NCBI RefSeq assembly: GCF_000690905.1
Contig: NZ_JMCL01000040.1
Location: 1-64,000 of the forward strand
Source: Pseudomonas sp. Ant30-3
Lineage (GTDB): Bacteria > Pseudomonadota > Gammaproteobacteria > Pseudomonadales > Pseudomonadaceae
Length of the DNA: 64,000 bases
Reading direction: 5' to 3'
The notes under the pieces are model-generated. The model had not been told where the DNA came from, searched no databases, and was given only the letters and a program-made list of their open reading frames with translations. Positions within the stretch are counted from its first letter, which is position 1, and each line of letters starts with the position of its first letter. Shown here one piece after another: positions 33,794 to 42,024 of the stretch. The translations under genes were made by a program, and so were the position numbers.

Positions 33794-34471
33794 TTACAGG
33801 CTGTAGTAATAACCGCGGCTGCGCAGCGCCACGATGCGGGGGCGGCCGTCGGGGTGCGGGCCGATTTTTTTGCGCAGGTTGCTGACGTGCATGTCCAGGC
33901 TGCGGTCATATAGGGTCAGCTTGCGGCCGAGGGCGATTTGAGCCAGTTCCTGCTTGTCCAGCGGCTCGCCGGGTTGTTTGAGCAGGGCTTCGAGCAGGCG
34001 ACTTTCGGAGACAGTGAGGGTGAATTCCTGATCGTCGATGCTGACCACCCCGCGCATCGGGCTGAAACACAGGTCGCCCAGTTCGAGCTGGCTGGACACG
34101 GCCGCCGGATGGCTACGGCGCAGCACCGCGCGCAAGCGGGCGGTCAGTTCCCGTGGGTCACAGGGTTTGGCCAGGTAATCATCGGCGCCCAGCTCCAGGC
34201 CGAGGATACGGTCCAGCGGTTCGCCGCGAGCCGAGAGCATCAGCACCGGCAAGTCCGGGTGATCGCTGCGCAATTGCTTGAGCAATTCCAGGCCACTGCC
34301 GTCCGGCAGCATCACGTCCAGCACCACCGCTGCCGGCGACGTTTCGGCCAGCGCACGACGGGCACTCTGGCCGTCGTGACAGGCACGCACCTGAAAGCCT
34401 TCCTGGCTCAGCCAGCTGACCAGCAGCTCACACAGCTCCTGATCATCATCAATTAATAACAGCTCGCTCAT
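33794..34471 (-). CDS. cpxR: Cpx-like response regulator (OmpR family)
   Basis: A 225-residue OmpR/PhoB regulator. The receiver has acidic residues near D8-D10, phospho-acceptor D52 in VVLDVMLPDG, and Lys in YLAKPCDP. The winged helix ends in LTLYDRSLDMHVSNLRKKIG and RSRGYYYSL. Gene order regulator, Spy-like protein, kinase on one strand matches the P. aeruginosa cpxR region as I recall it. It begins 8 bases after the upstream coiled-coil gene, suggesting cotranscription with it. Confidence 0.9.
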   Translation of the reverse strand: MSELLLIDDDQELCELLVSWLSQEGFQVRACHDGQSARRALAETSPAAVVLDVMLPDGSGLELLKQLRSDHPDLPVLMLSARGEPLDRILGLELGADDYLAKPCDPRELTARLRAVLRRSHPAAVSSQLELGDLCFSPMRGVVSIDDQEFTLTVSESRLLEALLKQPGEPLDKQELAQIALGRKLTLYDRSLDMHVSNLRKKIGPHPDGRPRIVALRSRGYYYSL

Positions 34472-34478
34472 GACTCAC

Positions 34479-34892
34479 TCAATTTAGCCATTGTCGACGT
34501 TTTCTATACGCACCGCTGGCGAAGATACCGCAGAGCAGAGCCAATAGCGCTACTCCTGCGCCGACCACGAACCATTGCTGTTGATCCGTCAGAAAGCGCC
34601 GCAACGGGCTGCCTGACTCGTTTTCCTTGAGCTGCTGCTTCAGGCGCTGATTGTCCTGACGCAACCGGCTCAGTTGCACGCTCTCACGTTCGGCATGGGT
34701 GCTTTGCAGTTGCTTGCTCAGTTCTTCCCTTTGCTGCTCGCTCACTTTCAAGCGCTGCTGCAATTCGGCGATCTGACTAGCAGCGCTCAACGACAGCGGA
34801 GTCGCCTGACTGCCCTCGGCAGATTCTTCCCCGTGGGCGGGTGCCCCGATCGCTAACGTCACCAACATCAGACACAACGGACCTTTGCGCAT
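34479..34892 (-). CDS. Signal-peptide coiled-coil membrane protein of unknown function
   Basis: A 137-residue protein: signal peptide (MRKGPLCLMLVTLAIGAPAHG), a long coiled coil (about residues 38-90, rich in Gln, Glu, Leu) and one C-terminal transmembrane helix (WFVVGAGVALLALLCGIFASG) with a basic tail. ATG 34892 follows AGGAG. The layout resembles SH3-anchor proteins without their SH3 domain. It sits directly upstream of cpxR, which hints at an envelope role. Confidence 0.78.
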   Translation of the reverse strand: MRKGPLCLMLVTLAIGAPAHGEESAEGSQATPLSLSAASQIAELQQRLKVSEQQREELSKQLQSTHAERESVQLSRLRQDNQRLKQQLKENESGSPLRRFLTDQQQWFVVGAGVALLALLCGIFASGAYRKRRQWLN

Positions 34893-34965
34893 AGGAGCTC
34901 CTGATTCCAATTATTATTGGGCAGGCTATCGGCAGGTAAACGGGAATAATGAGCGATTGATAGCG

Positions 34966-34992
34966 CGATGAACCGGGAAGGTTCATCGCGAC
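34966..34992 (-). terminator. Stable hairpin after yciI
   Basis: CGCGATGAACC and GGTTCATCGCG pair around a five-base loop, 9 bases after the yciI stop codon. No T-run follows, so it is a hairpin of terminator-like position only. Confidence 0.4.
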
Positions 34993-35000
34993 ACATGAGA

Positions 35001-35300
35001 CTAGGGCAGGACTTGCTTGAATGGCTTGACCGACACATTGGCGTAGACGCCGGCCGCAATGTACGGATCGGCGTCGGCCCAGGCCTGTGCGGCGCTCAGG
35101 GAATCAAATTCGGCAACGATCAGGCTGCCGGTGAAACCCGCAGCGCCGGGATCATTGCTGTCGACCGCCGGGTGCGGGCCGGCCAGAACGATGCGGCCTT
35201 CGCCTTTGAGCACTTGCAGGCGCTCAAGGTGGGCAGGCCGTGCGGCCAGGCGGGCTTCCAGGGAGTTAGCGACGTCTGTGGCAATGATTGCGTAAAGCAT
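35001..35300 (-). CDS. yciI: YciI family protein
   Basis: A 99-residue ferredoxin-like alpha/beta-barrel protein of the YCII family: [28 protein letters not shown], with Asp/His conserved in the H-x-D-type pocket ([16 protein letters not shown]), and [21 protein letters not shown] at the end. Biochemical role unknown in this branch. The start is one base after the yciB stop (TGAcATG), so the two are translated together. Confidence 0.9.
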   Translation of the reverse strand: MLYAIIATDVANSLEARLAARPAHLERLQVLKGEGRIVLAGPHPAVDSNDPGAAGFTGSLIVAEFDSLSAAQAWADADPYIAAGVYANVSVKPFKQVLP

Positions 35301-35301
35301 G

Positions 35302-35898
35302 TCAGTCCTCGGTTTTGGGCGTTGTGGTATCAGCGTCGTGCATATGACGGGACAGGTAGATGCCCTGTGCGATCAGGAACAGCAACGTCAGGCCCAGGCT
35401 GCCGAAGACTTTGAAGTCGACCCAGTATTCCTGGAACGTGAACGCGACGAACAGGTTGGCGGCACCGCAAAACAGGAAAAATGCGATCCAGGCAATGTTC
35501 AGGCGGGTCCAGACCGGGTCTGGCAACGTCAGCGCATGGCCCATGATGCGTTTGATCAGCAACTGCTCACCAATGAAGTGACTGCCGAGGAATGCCAGGG
35601 CAAACAGCCAATTGACCACCGGCGCTTTCCATTTCAGGAAAGTCTCGCTGTGGAACGCCAGGGTCAGGCTGCCGAAGACCAGACAGGCAATCAGCGTCAG
35701 CCATTGGCTCTTTTCCAGTTTGCGCTGCTTGAAGTAGAGCGCGCCGTAGACGACCAGGGAACTGATGATCAGCATCGCCGTGGCGCTGTAGATACCGCCC
35801 ACAGTCACCTGATGGCCGGCAATATCGACAACCCGTGGGTCAATTTTGAAAACGATGAAAAACAGCAGGAGCGGGATGAAATCGATGAATTGTTTCAC
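35302..35898 (-). CDS. yciB: Septation protein A / YciB inner-membrane protein
   Basis: A 198-residue protein with five or six transmembrane helices, the IspZ/YciB family, implicated in cell envelope synthesis and septation. GTG 35898 is chosen because the product then begins [14 protein letters not shown], the family start; no strong SD is seen and the frame is open further upstream. Conserved segments include [18 protein letters not shown], the [15 protein letters not shown] loop and [12 protein letters not shown]. Cotranscribed with yciI. Confidence 0.9.
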   Translation of the reverse strand: MKQFIDFIPLLLFFIVFKIDPRVVDIAGHQVTVGGIYSATAMLIISSLVVYGALYFKQRKLEKSQWLTLIACLVFGSLTLAFHSETFLKWKAPVVNWLFALAFLGSHFIGEQLLIKRIMGHALTLPDPVWTRLNIAWIAFFLFCGAANLFVAFTFQEYWVDFKVFGSLGLTLLFLIAQGIYLSRHMHDADTTTPKTED

Positions 35899-35985
35899 AG
35901 TGGCAGCCAGAAGCAGGATGTGGCGGCATAATAACAAACATATGGGCGCGCGATAGCGCCAGCTGATTTGAGGTTACACATCCCT

Positions 35986-36849
35986 GTGAATGTTGATTTG
36001 CACTGCCACAGCACAGCCTCCGATGGCGCCCTCGCGCCTGCGGTCCTGGTTGCGCGAGCGTTCGAGAAAGGCGTGCGAGTCCTGGCCTTGACCGATCACG
36101 ACACCCTCGAAGGCCTCGAAGAGGCGCGTAGCGCAGCGACGGCGCTGGGGATGCAACTGGTCAACGGTGTCGAATTGTCCTGCACGTGGGGCGGTGCGAC
36201 CATTCATGTACTGGGTTACGGTTTCGATGTGACGGCGCCGTCGCTGGTCGAGGCCATTGCCCGACTGCACGATGGCCGCTGGCTGCGGTCCGAGGAAATA
36301 AGCCGCAAACTGGCGTTGAAAGGCATGCCGGGTGCGCTCGAAGGCGCTCGGGCGATCCAGCAGGAACTCGGCGACAGTGGCAACGCGCCGGCCCGTCCGC
36401 ATTTCGCCGACTGGATGGTCCGTGAAGGTTTCGTCAAGGATCGCGCCGAAGCGTTTCGCAAATGGCTGGGGGCCGGCAAGCTGGGCGACGTCAAGCAACA
36501 CTGGCCGACCCTCGAAGAAACCGTCGAAACCCTGCGTGCGGCGAACGCCTGGGTCAGCCTGGCGCATCCCTGGCATTACGATTTCACGCGCAGTAAACGC
36601 CGGCGCCTGATTGCCGACTATATTCAAGCAGGGGGCCACGCCATCGAAGTGGTCAACGGTCATCAGCCCGCCGAACAAGTGGGCAGCCTGGCCATTCTCG
36701 CCCGTGAGTTCGGTCTGCTGGTCAGCGCCGGCAGTGATTTTCATGGCCCTGGAGGCTGGTCCGAGATCGGTGAATATCGCCCGCTCCCGGAGGACCTGCC
36801 GCCGCTGTGGTGTCGGTTCAAACATGACCCAATTATTGCCGCCGTCTGA
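35986..36849 (+). CDS. PHP domain phosphatase (YciV/RNase AM family)
   Basis: A 287-residue PHP-family metal phosphoesterase. Metal motifs are DLHCHS at the N-terminus, TDHDTLEG, GVELSC, AHPWHYDFTRSK and SDFHGPGGWSEIG at the C-terminus. Relatives act as 3',5'-nucleoside bisphosphate phosphatase and 5'-3' exonuclease on RNA. GTG 35986 yields the family start (VNVDLHCHS) with GAGG about 13 bases upstream; a TTG at 35968 is also in frame. The gene is followed at once by yciO. Confidence 0.9.
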   Translation: MNVDLHCHSTASDGALAPAVLVARAFEKGVRVLALTDHDTLEGLEEARSAATALGMQLVNGVELSCTWGGATIHVLGYGFDVTAPSLVEAIARLHDGRWLRSEEISRKLALKGMPGALEGARAIQQELGDSGNAPARPHFADWMVREGFVKDRAEAFRKWLGAGKLGDVKQHWPTLEETVETLRAANAWVSLAHPWHYDFTRSKRRRLIADYIQAGGHAIEVVNGHQPAEQVGSLAILAREFGLLVSAGSDFHGPGGWSEIGEYRPLPEDLPPLWCRFKHDPIIAAV

Positions 36850-36862
36850 ACAGGTAGAGAAC

Positions 36863-37492
36863 GTGAGTCAATTTTTCCAGATTCATCCGGAAAACCCGCA
36901 AGCGCGCCTGATCAAACAGGCTGTTGAAATCATCCGCAGCGGCGGGGTGGTGATTTATCCCACTGACTCGTCCTACGCCATTGGTTGCCAGATCGGCGAC
37001 AAGAATGCCGTGGAACGCGTGCGCCGCTTGCGTCAACTGGATGACAAGCACAACTTCGCACTGATCTGCAGCGACCTGTCGCAACTGGGCATCTTTGCCA
37101 AGATCGACACTGGCACCTTTCGCATTCTCAAGGCGCACCTGCCTGGGCCTTACACTTTCATTCTCAACGCCACCCGCGAAGTGCCAAGACTGTTGCTGCA
37201 TCCGAAAAAACGCACCATCGGCCTGCGCGTGCCGAGCCATCCGATTGCTCTGGCGCTGCTTGCAGAGCTGGGCGAACCGTTGATGAGCGTGACGCTGATC
37301 ATGCCTGGCGACACGGATCCGCTGACCGACCCCTACGAAATGCGGCAATTGCTCGAGCATCAGGTTGACCTGATCATCGACGGCGGCTACGGCGGGATCA
37401 AGGCGTCGACGGTGATCAGCCTCGCCGACGGTGAACCGGAAGTGATCCGCGTCGGTTGCGGCGACCCTGCGCCGTTCATGGCCGAGGCCTAG
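36863..37492 (+). CDS. yciO: YciO/Sua5/YrdC family, threonylcarbamoyl-AMP synthase-like
   Basis: A 209-residue YrdC-domain protein, related to the enzyme making threonylcarbamoyl-AMP for tRNA t6A; YciO itself is a divergent paralog of less certain role. Motifs: VVIYPTDSSYAIGC, the KHNFALICSDLSQL strand, LPGPYTFIL, KKRTIGLRVPSHP and DGGYGG. GTG 36863 has AGGTAGAG upstream; ATG 36824, inside the end of the PHP gene, would add 13 residues. The stop abuts scpA. Confidence 0.88.
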   Translation: MSQFFQIHPENPQARLIKQAVEIIRSGGVVIYPTDSSYAIGCQIGDKNAVERVRRLRQLDDKHNFALICSDLSQLGIFAKIDTGTFRILKAHLPGPYTFILNATREVPRLLLHPKKRTIGLRVPSHPIALALLAELGEPLMSVTLIMPGDTDPLTDPYEMRQLLEHQVDLIIDGGYGGIKASTVISLADGEPEVIRVGCGDPAPFMAEA

Positions 37493-38311
37493 ATGTCTGC
37501 AGTGGAACCCGTCGACAGCCAGGCCGGCGCCCAGCAGGAATTGCCGTTTGCCATGGTCTATGGCCAGGCGGTGCTGGAAATGCCGTTGGACCTGTACATT
37601 CCGCCCGACGCGCTCGAAGTGTTTCTCGAAGCTTTCGAAGGCCCGCTCGATCTGCTGCTGTACCTGATTCGCAAACAGAACATCAACATCCTCGACATCC
37701 CGGTGGCGGAAATCACCCGCCAATACATGGGTTACGTCGAGTTGATGCAGTCGGTGCGCCTGGAGCTGGCCGCCGAATATTTGGTGATGGCGGCGATGCT
37801 GGCCGAGATCAAATCGCGGATGCTGCTGCCGCGCGCCGAAACCATCGAAGATGAAGAAGACGATCCGCGTGCCGAGCTGATCCGGCGTCTGCAGGAGTAC
37901 GAACGCTTCAAGGCCGCTGCCGAGGGCATTGATGGCCTCAGCCGGGTCGGCCGCGATGTCGTGGTGCCCAAGCTCGATGCCCCGGAAGCGCGGGCGCGCA
38001 AGCTGTTGCCGGACGTCAGCCTCGAAGAGCTGCTGATGTCCATGGCCGAAGTCCTGCGCCGCGGCGATATGTTCGAAAGCCACCAGGTCAGCCGCGAGGC
38101 GCTGTCCACGCGCGAACGCATGAGCGATGTGCTGGAGAGGCTCAAGGGCGGCGGATTTGTGCCGTTCGTCGAGCTGTTTACCGCGCAAGAAGGGCGCTTG
38201 GGCGTTGTCGTGACCTTTATGGCAGTCCTCGAACTGGTCAAGGAATCCTTGGTCGAGCTGGTGCAGAATGAGCCCTTCGCGGCGATCCATGTCCGAGCCC
38301 GAGCCGAATAA
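37493..38311 (+). CDS. scpA: Segregation and condensation protein A
   Basis: Kleisin subunit of the SMC-ScpAB chromosome-organising complex, 272 residues. The N-terminal SMC-neck-binding part has FEGPLDLLLYLIRKQNINILDIPV, the classic ScpA motif, then AAEYLVMAAMLAEIKSRMLLP and a C-terminal winged helix. The start codon follows the yciO stop directly (TAGATG), with GAGG at 5 bases, so translation is coupled. scpB follows 11 bases later. Confidence 0.92.
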   Translation: MSAVEPVDSQAGAQQELPFAMVYGQAVLEMPLDLYIPPDALEVFLEAFEGPLDLLLYLIRKQNINILDIPVAEITRQYMGYVELMQSVRLELAAEYLVMAAMLAEIKSRMLLPRAETIEDEEDDPRAELIRRLQEYERFKAAAEGIDGLSRVGRDVVVPKLDAPEARARKLLPDVSLEELLMSMAEVLRRGDMFESHQVSREALSTRERMSDVLERLKGGGFVPFVELFTAQEGRLGVVVTFMAVLELVKESLVELVQNEPFAAIHVRARAE

Positions 38312-38322
38312 CGAGTCGAATC

Positions 38323-39315
38323 ATGAACCTGACTGAACCCCGCGAGCTGGCGCCACTGCTTGAAGCCTTTCTGTTGGCCTCGGGAAAACCGCAATCGCTT
38401 GAGCGCCTGTTCGAACTGTTCGAGGAGGGTGAGCGCCCGGAGCCGCCGGTTTTCAAAAAAGCGCTGACGCTGTTGGCGAAATCCTGCGATGGTCGCGCCT
38501 TTGAGCTGAAGGAAGTCGCCTCGGGGTATCGTCTGCAGATCCGCGAGAAGTTCTCGCCCTGGGTCGGCCGTCTATGGGAAGAACGCCCGCAGCGCTATTC
38601 CCGCGCCATGCTCGAAACCATGGCGTTGATCGCCTATCGCCAGCCGATCACCCGGGGCGAAATCGAAGACGTGCGTGGTGTGGCGGTCAACAGCCACATC
38701 GTCAAAACGCTCATGGAGCGCGAGTGGATTCGCATCGTCGGTTACCGCGATGTGCCCGGCAAACCGGCGATGTTCGCGACGACCAAGGTCTTTCTCGATC
38801 ACTTCAACCTGAAGAACCTCGACGACCTGCCGCCACTGGCCGACCTGCGCGAGCTGGAGCCCGACCCCGTTCTTGACTTCGACGACGCGCCGGTGCCGGC
38901 AAGCCTGCAGGCATTGGCCGACGCCAGTGCCGAGCCGGAAGAGCCGAAGGAAGAAACCAGTTTCCACACGTTGTTGCTTGAGCTGGACACGATGGAGGAG
39001 GGGATCAAGACGGACTTTGATGATTTGTTGCGTGATGGCGTGGAAAGTTCAACCGAAGCGATCGTGGATCAGCCTGAGACCGAGCCAGCCCCGGAGCCTG
39101 TGATTGAAGTTAAACTTCAGCTCAAGCCAGACGCCCCAATCGAAGAAGCGCAGGAAGAGGATGTGCTGGGCGTTGCCGAAGCCCGCGAGAAACTTCTGGC
39201 CGCCGTCGCCGCGCTTCAACCGTCCGCACCCGAGCCGGAGTTGACCGACGAGGAAGCCGAGGCCCGGGCTCTAGCTGAAGCCATCGAAGCCGAACGCCGC
39301 GAATTCGACGACTGA
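38323..39315 (+). CDS. scpB: Segregation and condensation protein B
   Basis: Partner of ScpA that binds the kleisin as a dimer, 330 residues. The two winged helices lie in residues 1-185 (LLEAFLLASGKPQSLERL, then MLETMALIAYRQPITRGEIEDVRGV and VKTLMEREWIRIVGYRDVPGKPAMF). The C-terminal 145 residues are acidic, rich in Glu and Pro, and probably disordered; this extension is long compared with the roughly 190-residue B. subtilis protein but common in Pseudomonas. Confidence 0.92.
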   Translation: MNLTEPRELAPLLEAFLLASGKPQSLERLFELFEEGERPEPPVFKKALTLLAKSCDGRAFELKEVASGYRLQIREKFSPWVGRLWEERPQRYSRAMLETMALIAYRQPITRGEIEDVRGVAVNSHIVKTLMEREWIRIVGYRDVPGKPAMFATTKVFLDHFNLKNLDDLPPLADLRELEPDPVLDFDDAPVPASLQALADASAEPEEPKEETSFHTLLLELDTMEEGIKTDFDDLLRDGVESSTEAIVDQPETEPAPEPVIEVKLQLKPDAPIEEAQEEDVLGVAEAREKLLAAVAALQPSAPEPELTDEEAEARALAEAIEAERREFDD

Positions 39316-39340
39316 CCCCATTTTATCGGCATTGGAGTTC

Positions 39341-39434
39341 CACTGTGGGGGTGAGCCTGCTCGCGATAGCGCTCTTTCAGATACTTCAATTTGAATGTGC
39401 TGGCCTCATCGCGAGCAGGCTCGCTCCTACAGTG
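39341..39434. repeat. REP palindrome, GGGAGCGAGCCTGCTCGC type
   Basis: CACTGTGGGGGTGAGCCTGC at the left and GCAGGCTCGCTCCTACAGTG at the right surround about 50 bases between scpB and the DUF1289 gene. Confidence 0.85.
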
Positions 39435-39458
39435 GTTTTGTGTTGACTGGAGAATTGG

Positions 39459-39650
39459 ATGAGCTCAACCAAAGACCCCTGCATCAGCGTCTGCAAATTC
39501 ACCGAGGAGCACATCTGCATCGGGTGCGGACGCAGCAAGCGCGAGATCAAGGCCTGGAAGAAGCTCGACAAGTCCGACAAACGCACTGTGCTCGCAGAGG
39601 CGGCCATGCGCTTGATCAAACTCGGCGCCACCGGTCGGCGGAAAAAATAA
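39459..39650 (+). CDS. DUF1289 domain protein
   Basis: A 63-residue protein with the DUF1289 signature: two Cys pairs in PCISVCKFTEEHICIGCGRS, which probably bind a metal, followed by a basic helical tail ending in GRRKK. GGAG is 7 bases before ATG 39459. It lies between scpB and rluB on the same strand. Function unknown. Confidence 0.9.
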   Translation: MSSTKDPCISVCKFTEEHICIGCGRSKREIKAWKKLDKSDKRTVLAEAAMRLIKLGATGRRKK

Positions 39651-39819
39651 CCTGGCGCCCATCAGCTAGTCTCTGATGCGCAAACGCGTGCATGAGCGTA
39701 TGATTCGCGACCCTTCGGCGATCGCTTCGCCCAGGTTCTGCAAAAAGTACCCAGATTTACATCGCTTCAGGACGCTCAATTCAGCGCCGCCTGAACAGAC
39801 CACACCGGGAGGTGCCCAG

Positions 39820-41085
39820 ATGAGTATCAAAGACCAGAAAGACGGCTCTAAAGACGATCAGGAAATCGGCCCAGCAGGCGAAAAACTGCAGAAAGTCCTC
39901 GCCCGCATCGGCGTCGGCTCGCGCCGTGACGTAGAAGCCTGGATCAGCCACGGCCGCATCAAGGTCAATGGCAAAGACGCCACCCTCGGTCTGCGCGTCG
40001 ACCTGCATGACGCCATCACCATTGATGGCAAGGTGATCAAGCGCGAAGAAGCCGCCGAGTCGGTTCGCCGCGTGATCATGTACAACAAACCTGACGGTGA
40101 AATCTGCACCCGTGACGACCCTGAAGGGCGTCCGACCGTGTTTGACAAGATGCCCAAGCCGAAAGAAGGCCGCTGGATCAACATCGGTCGTCTGGATATC
40201 AACACCACCGGTCTGCTGATGTTCACCACTGATGGTGAGCTGGCCAACCGTCTGATGCACCCTTCCTACGAGATGGACCGTGAATACGCGGTACGTGTGC
40301 GCGGCGAAGTCGATGACGAAATGATCGAGCGTCTGAAGGCAGGCGTTGTCCTTGAAGACGGCCCGGCCAAATTCACCGACATCAAGCAGGCGCCGGGCGG
40401 CGAAGGCTTCAACCACTGGTACCACTGCGTGGTGATGGAAGGTCGCAACCGCGAAGTCCGTCGTTTGTGGGAATCCCAGGGCCTGGTGGTCAGCCGTCTG
40501 AAGCGTGTGCGTTTCGGTCCGGTGTTCCTGAACTCCGATCTGCCGATGGGTCGCTGGCGCGAAATGAGCCAGTACGAAGTCGACATTCTGAGCGCTGAAG
40601 TCGGCCTCACGCCTGTGGCCATGCCGCAGATGAACGCCAAGAGCAAAGACAAGCTCGACCGTATGCAGCGCAAGTCGTCGCGTCCAATGGGCAAGACCGA
40701 ACGCGTTCGTACCTTACGTCCAGCTGCGGGTACTCCGGCTGCCGGCCGTGAGTCCCGCGAGCCGCAGATCGAAGGCGAGCGTCCATCGCGCAAGCCAGTC
40801 GCGCCTCGTGCTGACGGTGAGCGTGGCCCACGTACTCCGCGGCCGGCCAACGGTCGCGGTGCACCAAGTGGTGGTCGCAGTGATCGCGGCGCGCCAGCAG
40901 GCCGTGGTGATTCCGCTCGCGGTACGCCGGTGGCAGATCGTCCTGCCGACACCAAGCGCCCGGCCAAGCCAGCGCCGAAACGTCCGGGGATCAAACTGGT
41001 CGACGACAAGCCATCGGGCAAACGCCGCGGTGCACCCGCCGGTTCGGGTCAGCGCCCGGGCTTTGGTCGTCGCAAGCCTGAGTGA
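39820..41085 (+). CDS. rluB: 23S rRNA pseudouridine(2605) synthase RluB
   Basis: RsuA/RluB family enzyme of 421 residues that isomerises U2605 of 23S rRNA. An S4 RNA-binding domain (EKLQKVLARIGVGSRRDVEAWI) precedes the catalytic domain with the Asp motif GRLDINTTGLLMFTTDGELANRL and EGRNREVRRLWESQG. From about residue 290 the tail is rich in Arg, Pro and Gly and probably disordered, a usual feature of Pseudomonas RluB. ATG 39820 has GGGAGG upstream. A terminator follows. Confidence 0.92.
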   Translation: MSIKDQKDGSKDDQEIGPAGEKLQKVLARIGVGSRRDVEAWISHGRIKVNGKDATLGLRVDLHDAITIDGKVIKREEAAESVRRVIMYNKPDGEICTRDDPEGRPTVFDKMPKPKEGRWINIGRLDINTTGLLMFTTDGELANRLMHPSYEMDREYAVRVRGEVDDEMIERLKAGVVLEDGPAKFTDIKQAPGGEGFNHWYHCVVMEGRNREVRRLWESQGLVVSRLKRVRFGPVFLNSDLPMGRWREMSQYEVDILSAEVGLTPVAMPQMNAKSKDKLDRMQRKSSRPMGKTERVRTLRPAAGTPAAGRESREPQIEGERPSRKPVAPRADGERGPRTPRPANGRGAPSGGRSDRGAPAGRGDSARGTPVADRPADTKRPAKPAPKRPGIKLVDDKPSGKRRGAPAGSGQRPGFGRRKPE

Positions 41086-41102
41086 TCGGGTGAGCGATAA
41101 AT

Positions 41103-41133
41103 CAAAAACGCCAGCCTTCGGGCTGGCGTTTTT
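41103..41133 (+). terminator. Rho-independent terminator after rluB
   Basis: ACGCCAGCC-TTCG-GGCTGGCGT with an A-tract before and TTTTTG after. Confidence 0.92.
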
Positions 41134-41165
41134 GTTTGCGTATGCGTTTGGTTGGCGGATGAATC

Positions 41166-41331
41166 CAAGGGCCTCATCGCGGGCAAGCCCGGCTCCCACA
41201 GGTTTCGCATAAGCACAAATCTCCCGCGCATCCCAGAAATCCTGTGGGAGCGTGCGGTGCGGCGATCCGACTTGTCCGCGAAAGGCGTCGCCGCGGATCT
41301 TTGTGGGAGCGTGGCTTGCCCGCGAAGGCGT
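41166..41331. repeat. Cluster of GTGGGAGCGTGC REP elements
   Basis: Three copies in two orientations: GCGGGCAAGCCCGGCTCCCAC (41176-41199), TGTGGGAGCGTGCGGTGCGG (41242-) and TGTGGGAGCGTGGCTTGCCC (41302-). This is a different sequence type from the GAGCCTGCTCGC elements elsewhere in the window. The rest of the 501-base gap 41086-41586 holds the rluB terminator, the putative PhhR box at 41373 and unassigned sequence. Confidence 0.82.
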
Positions 41332-41372
41332 AATTAGCACCACCGCAGATCACCTCGACACCCTATCTCACC

Positions 41373-41390
41373 TGGCAAATATTCTTTACG
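41373..41390. promoter_or_regulatory. Candidate PhhR (TyrR-like) box upstream of the aroP leader
   Basis: TGGCAAATATTCTTTACG shares 15 of 18 bases with the candidate box next to phhR at 51001-51018 (TGTCACATAATCTTTACG), and its right half matches TTTAC of the TyrR-type pattern TGTAAA-N6-TTTACA. PhhR is encoded in this window and E. coli TyrR controls aroP, so the site is plausible, though the left half is weak. Confidence 0.4.
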
Positions 41391-41550
41391 CAATGTCAGA
41401 AAATCCTGACGGGATTTCCCCTTAGATACTCGACATTCACGCTTAAGCGAGAGATGTAAGGAAATCCTGCCGGGAACCCGCCGATTAGCATCCAAGTAAC
41501 GCTCTGGCGCGCTTGTTTCACAGACGCTGTGAGGGTGAGATGCGCTCCAT

Positions 41551-41565
41551 ACCTGCCGTGCAGGT
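41551..41565. promoter_or_regulatory. Small perfect inverted repeat in the leader
   Basis: ACCTGC-CGT-GCAGGT lies just upstream of the CA motif and SD of the 48-codon ORF. It can form a small hairpin in RNA or a binding site in DNA; role unknown. Confidence 0.35.
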
Positions 41566-41569
41566 GCAT

Positions 41570-41577
41570 AACAACAA
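41570..41577 (+). promoter_or_regulatory. Crc/Hfq-type CA motif overlapping a ribosome binding site
   Basis: AACAACAA fits the AAnAAnAA motif bound by Hfq with Crc during catabolite repression in pseudomonads. Its last two bases are the first two of the SD AAGGAGG (41576-41582) of the ORF starting at 41587. Binding there would block translation of the ORF. Confidence 0.55.
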
Positions 41578-41586
41578 GGAGGCGCA

Positions 41587-41733
41587 ATGAACGCCGTGAT
41601 CCAGTTCCTCTCCCAATTGTGGGGCGATATTGCCAGCGTCCCCGCCCATGACCCGCAAAGGTCTGACCCACCCTTCGCAGCTGCCCGAGACCCTCAGGGC
41701 GGACACAGGCAATCCCGGCATCCGACCCACTGA
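41587..41733 (+). CDS. Small ORF with strong SD upstream of aroP
   Basis: A 48-codon frame beginning MNAVIQFLSQLWGDIASVPA, preceded by AAGGAGG with 4 bases between it and the ATG. The first 20 residues look like an amphipathic helix; the remainder is polar and rich in His, Arg, Asp and Pro (ending SRHPTH). It may be a real small protein, or the conserved head of a longer gene that has been lost. The CA motif at its SD suggests regulated translation. No family recognised. Confidence 0.5.
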   Translation: MNAVIQFLSQLWGDIASVPAHDPQRSDPPFAAARDPQGGHRQSRHPTH

Positions 41734-41744
41734 TCCAGCGGTGT

Positions 41745-41773
41745 CTGGCAGCAGGGGGTTAGCGGTGTACAAT
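41745..41773 (+). promoter_or_regulatory. Sigma-70 type promoter for aroP
   Basis: CTGGCA (41745-41750) and TACAAT (41768-41773) are 17 bases apart and match the -35 and -10 consensus at four and five of six positions. Transcripts would start near 41780 and carry the 20-codon ORF and aroP. Confidence 0.5.
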
Positions 41774-41901
41774 GCGCCGCGTTTTACCTGTGACCTCCTG
41801 CGCAAATGCGCAACTTTCGAGGCTATCCGCCTTGTTCACTCCGCCACGCCACAAGCGTTTCGGGTTCGATTTCGTCACAGATAAAAACAAACAGGTGACG
41901 C

Positions 41902-41964
41902 ATGACCGTTGTAAATCCGCTGAACTCCTGGTGCCTGCGCTGGGGTTTGATCGGCGCTGCTTGA
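41902..41964 (+). CDS. Putative 20-residue leader peptide of aroP with two Trp codons
   Basis: ATG 41902 has AGGTG 4-5 bases upstream and opens a 20-codon frame ending at TGA 41962 (MTVVNPLNSWCLRWGLIGAA). Two of the twenty codons are TGG (Trp 10 and 14), although Trp is a rare amino acid. The second Trp codon begins the left arm of a possible stem (41941-41951) that pairs with bases directly upstream of the aroP start region. This is the layout of a translation-sensing leader. The peptide was found by reading; it has not been shown to be made. Confidence 0.5.
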   Translation: MTVVNPLNSWCLRWGLIGAA

Positions 41965-42009
41965 AATCGAAACCGAGCAGCAACGTCTAGTGAACATCAT
42001 CAAACCTTG
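41941..42009 (+). promoter_or_regulatory. Possible long-range RNA stem in the aroP leader
   Basis: TGGGGTTTGAT (41941-41951) can pair with ATCAAACCTTG (41999-42009): eight Watson-Crick pairs plus three G-U pairs, with a 47-base loop. The left arm includes the second Trp codon of the small leader ORF; the right arm ends 15 bases before the aroP ATG at 42025. A ribosome paused at the Trp codons would cover the left arm and free the right arm. Confidence 0.4.
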
Positions 42010-42024
42010 CGTGAGACCCTTTTC

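Noticed and set aside
36833..38290. 485-codon minus-strand frame opposite yciO and scpA
   Set aside because: Antisense shadow of two recognised genes; composition rich in His, Gln and Arg.
41772..41990. 72-codon frame in the aroP leader, starting next to the TACAAT box
   Set aside because: Begins at the promoter -10 region before the expected transcript start, and its composition resembles non-coding sequence. The 20-codon frame inside it has a proper SD.
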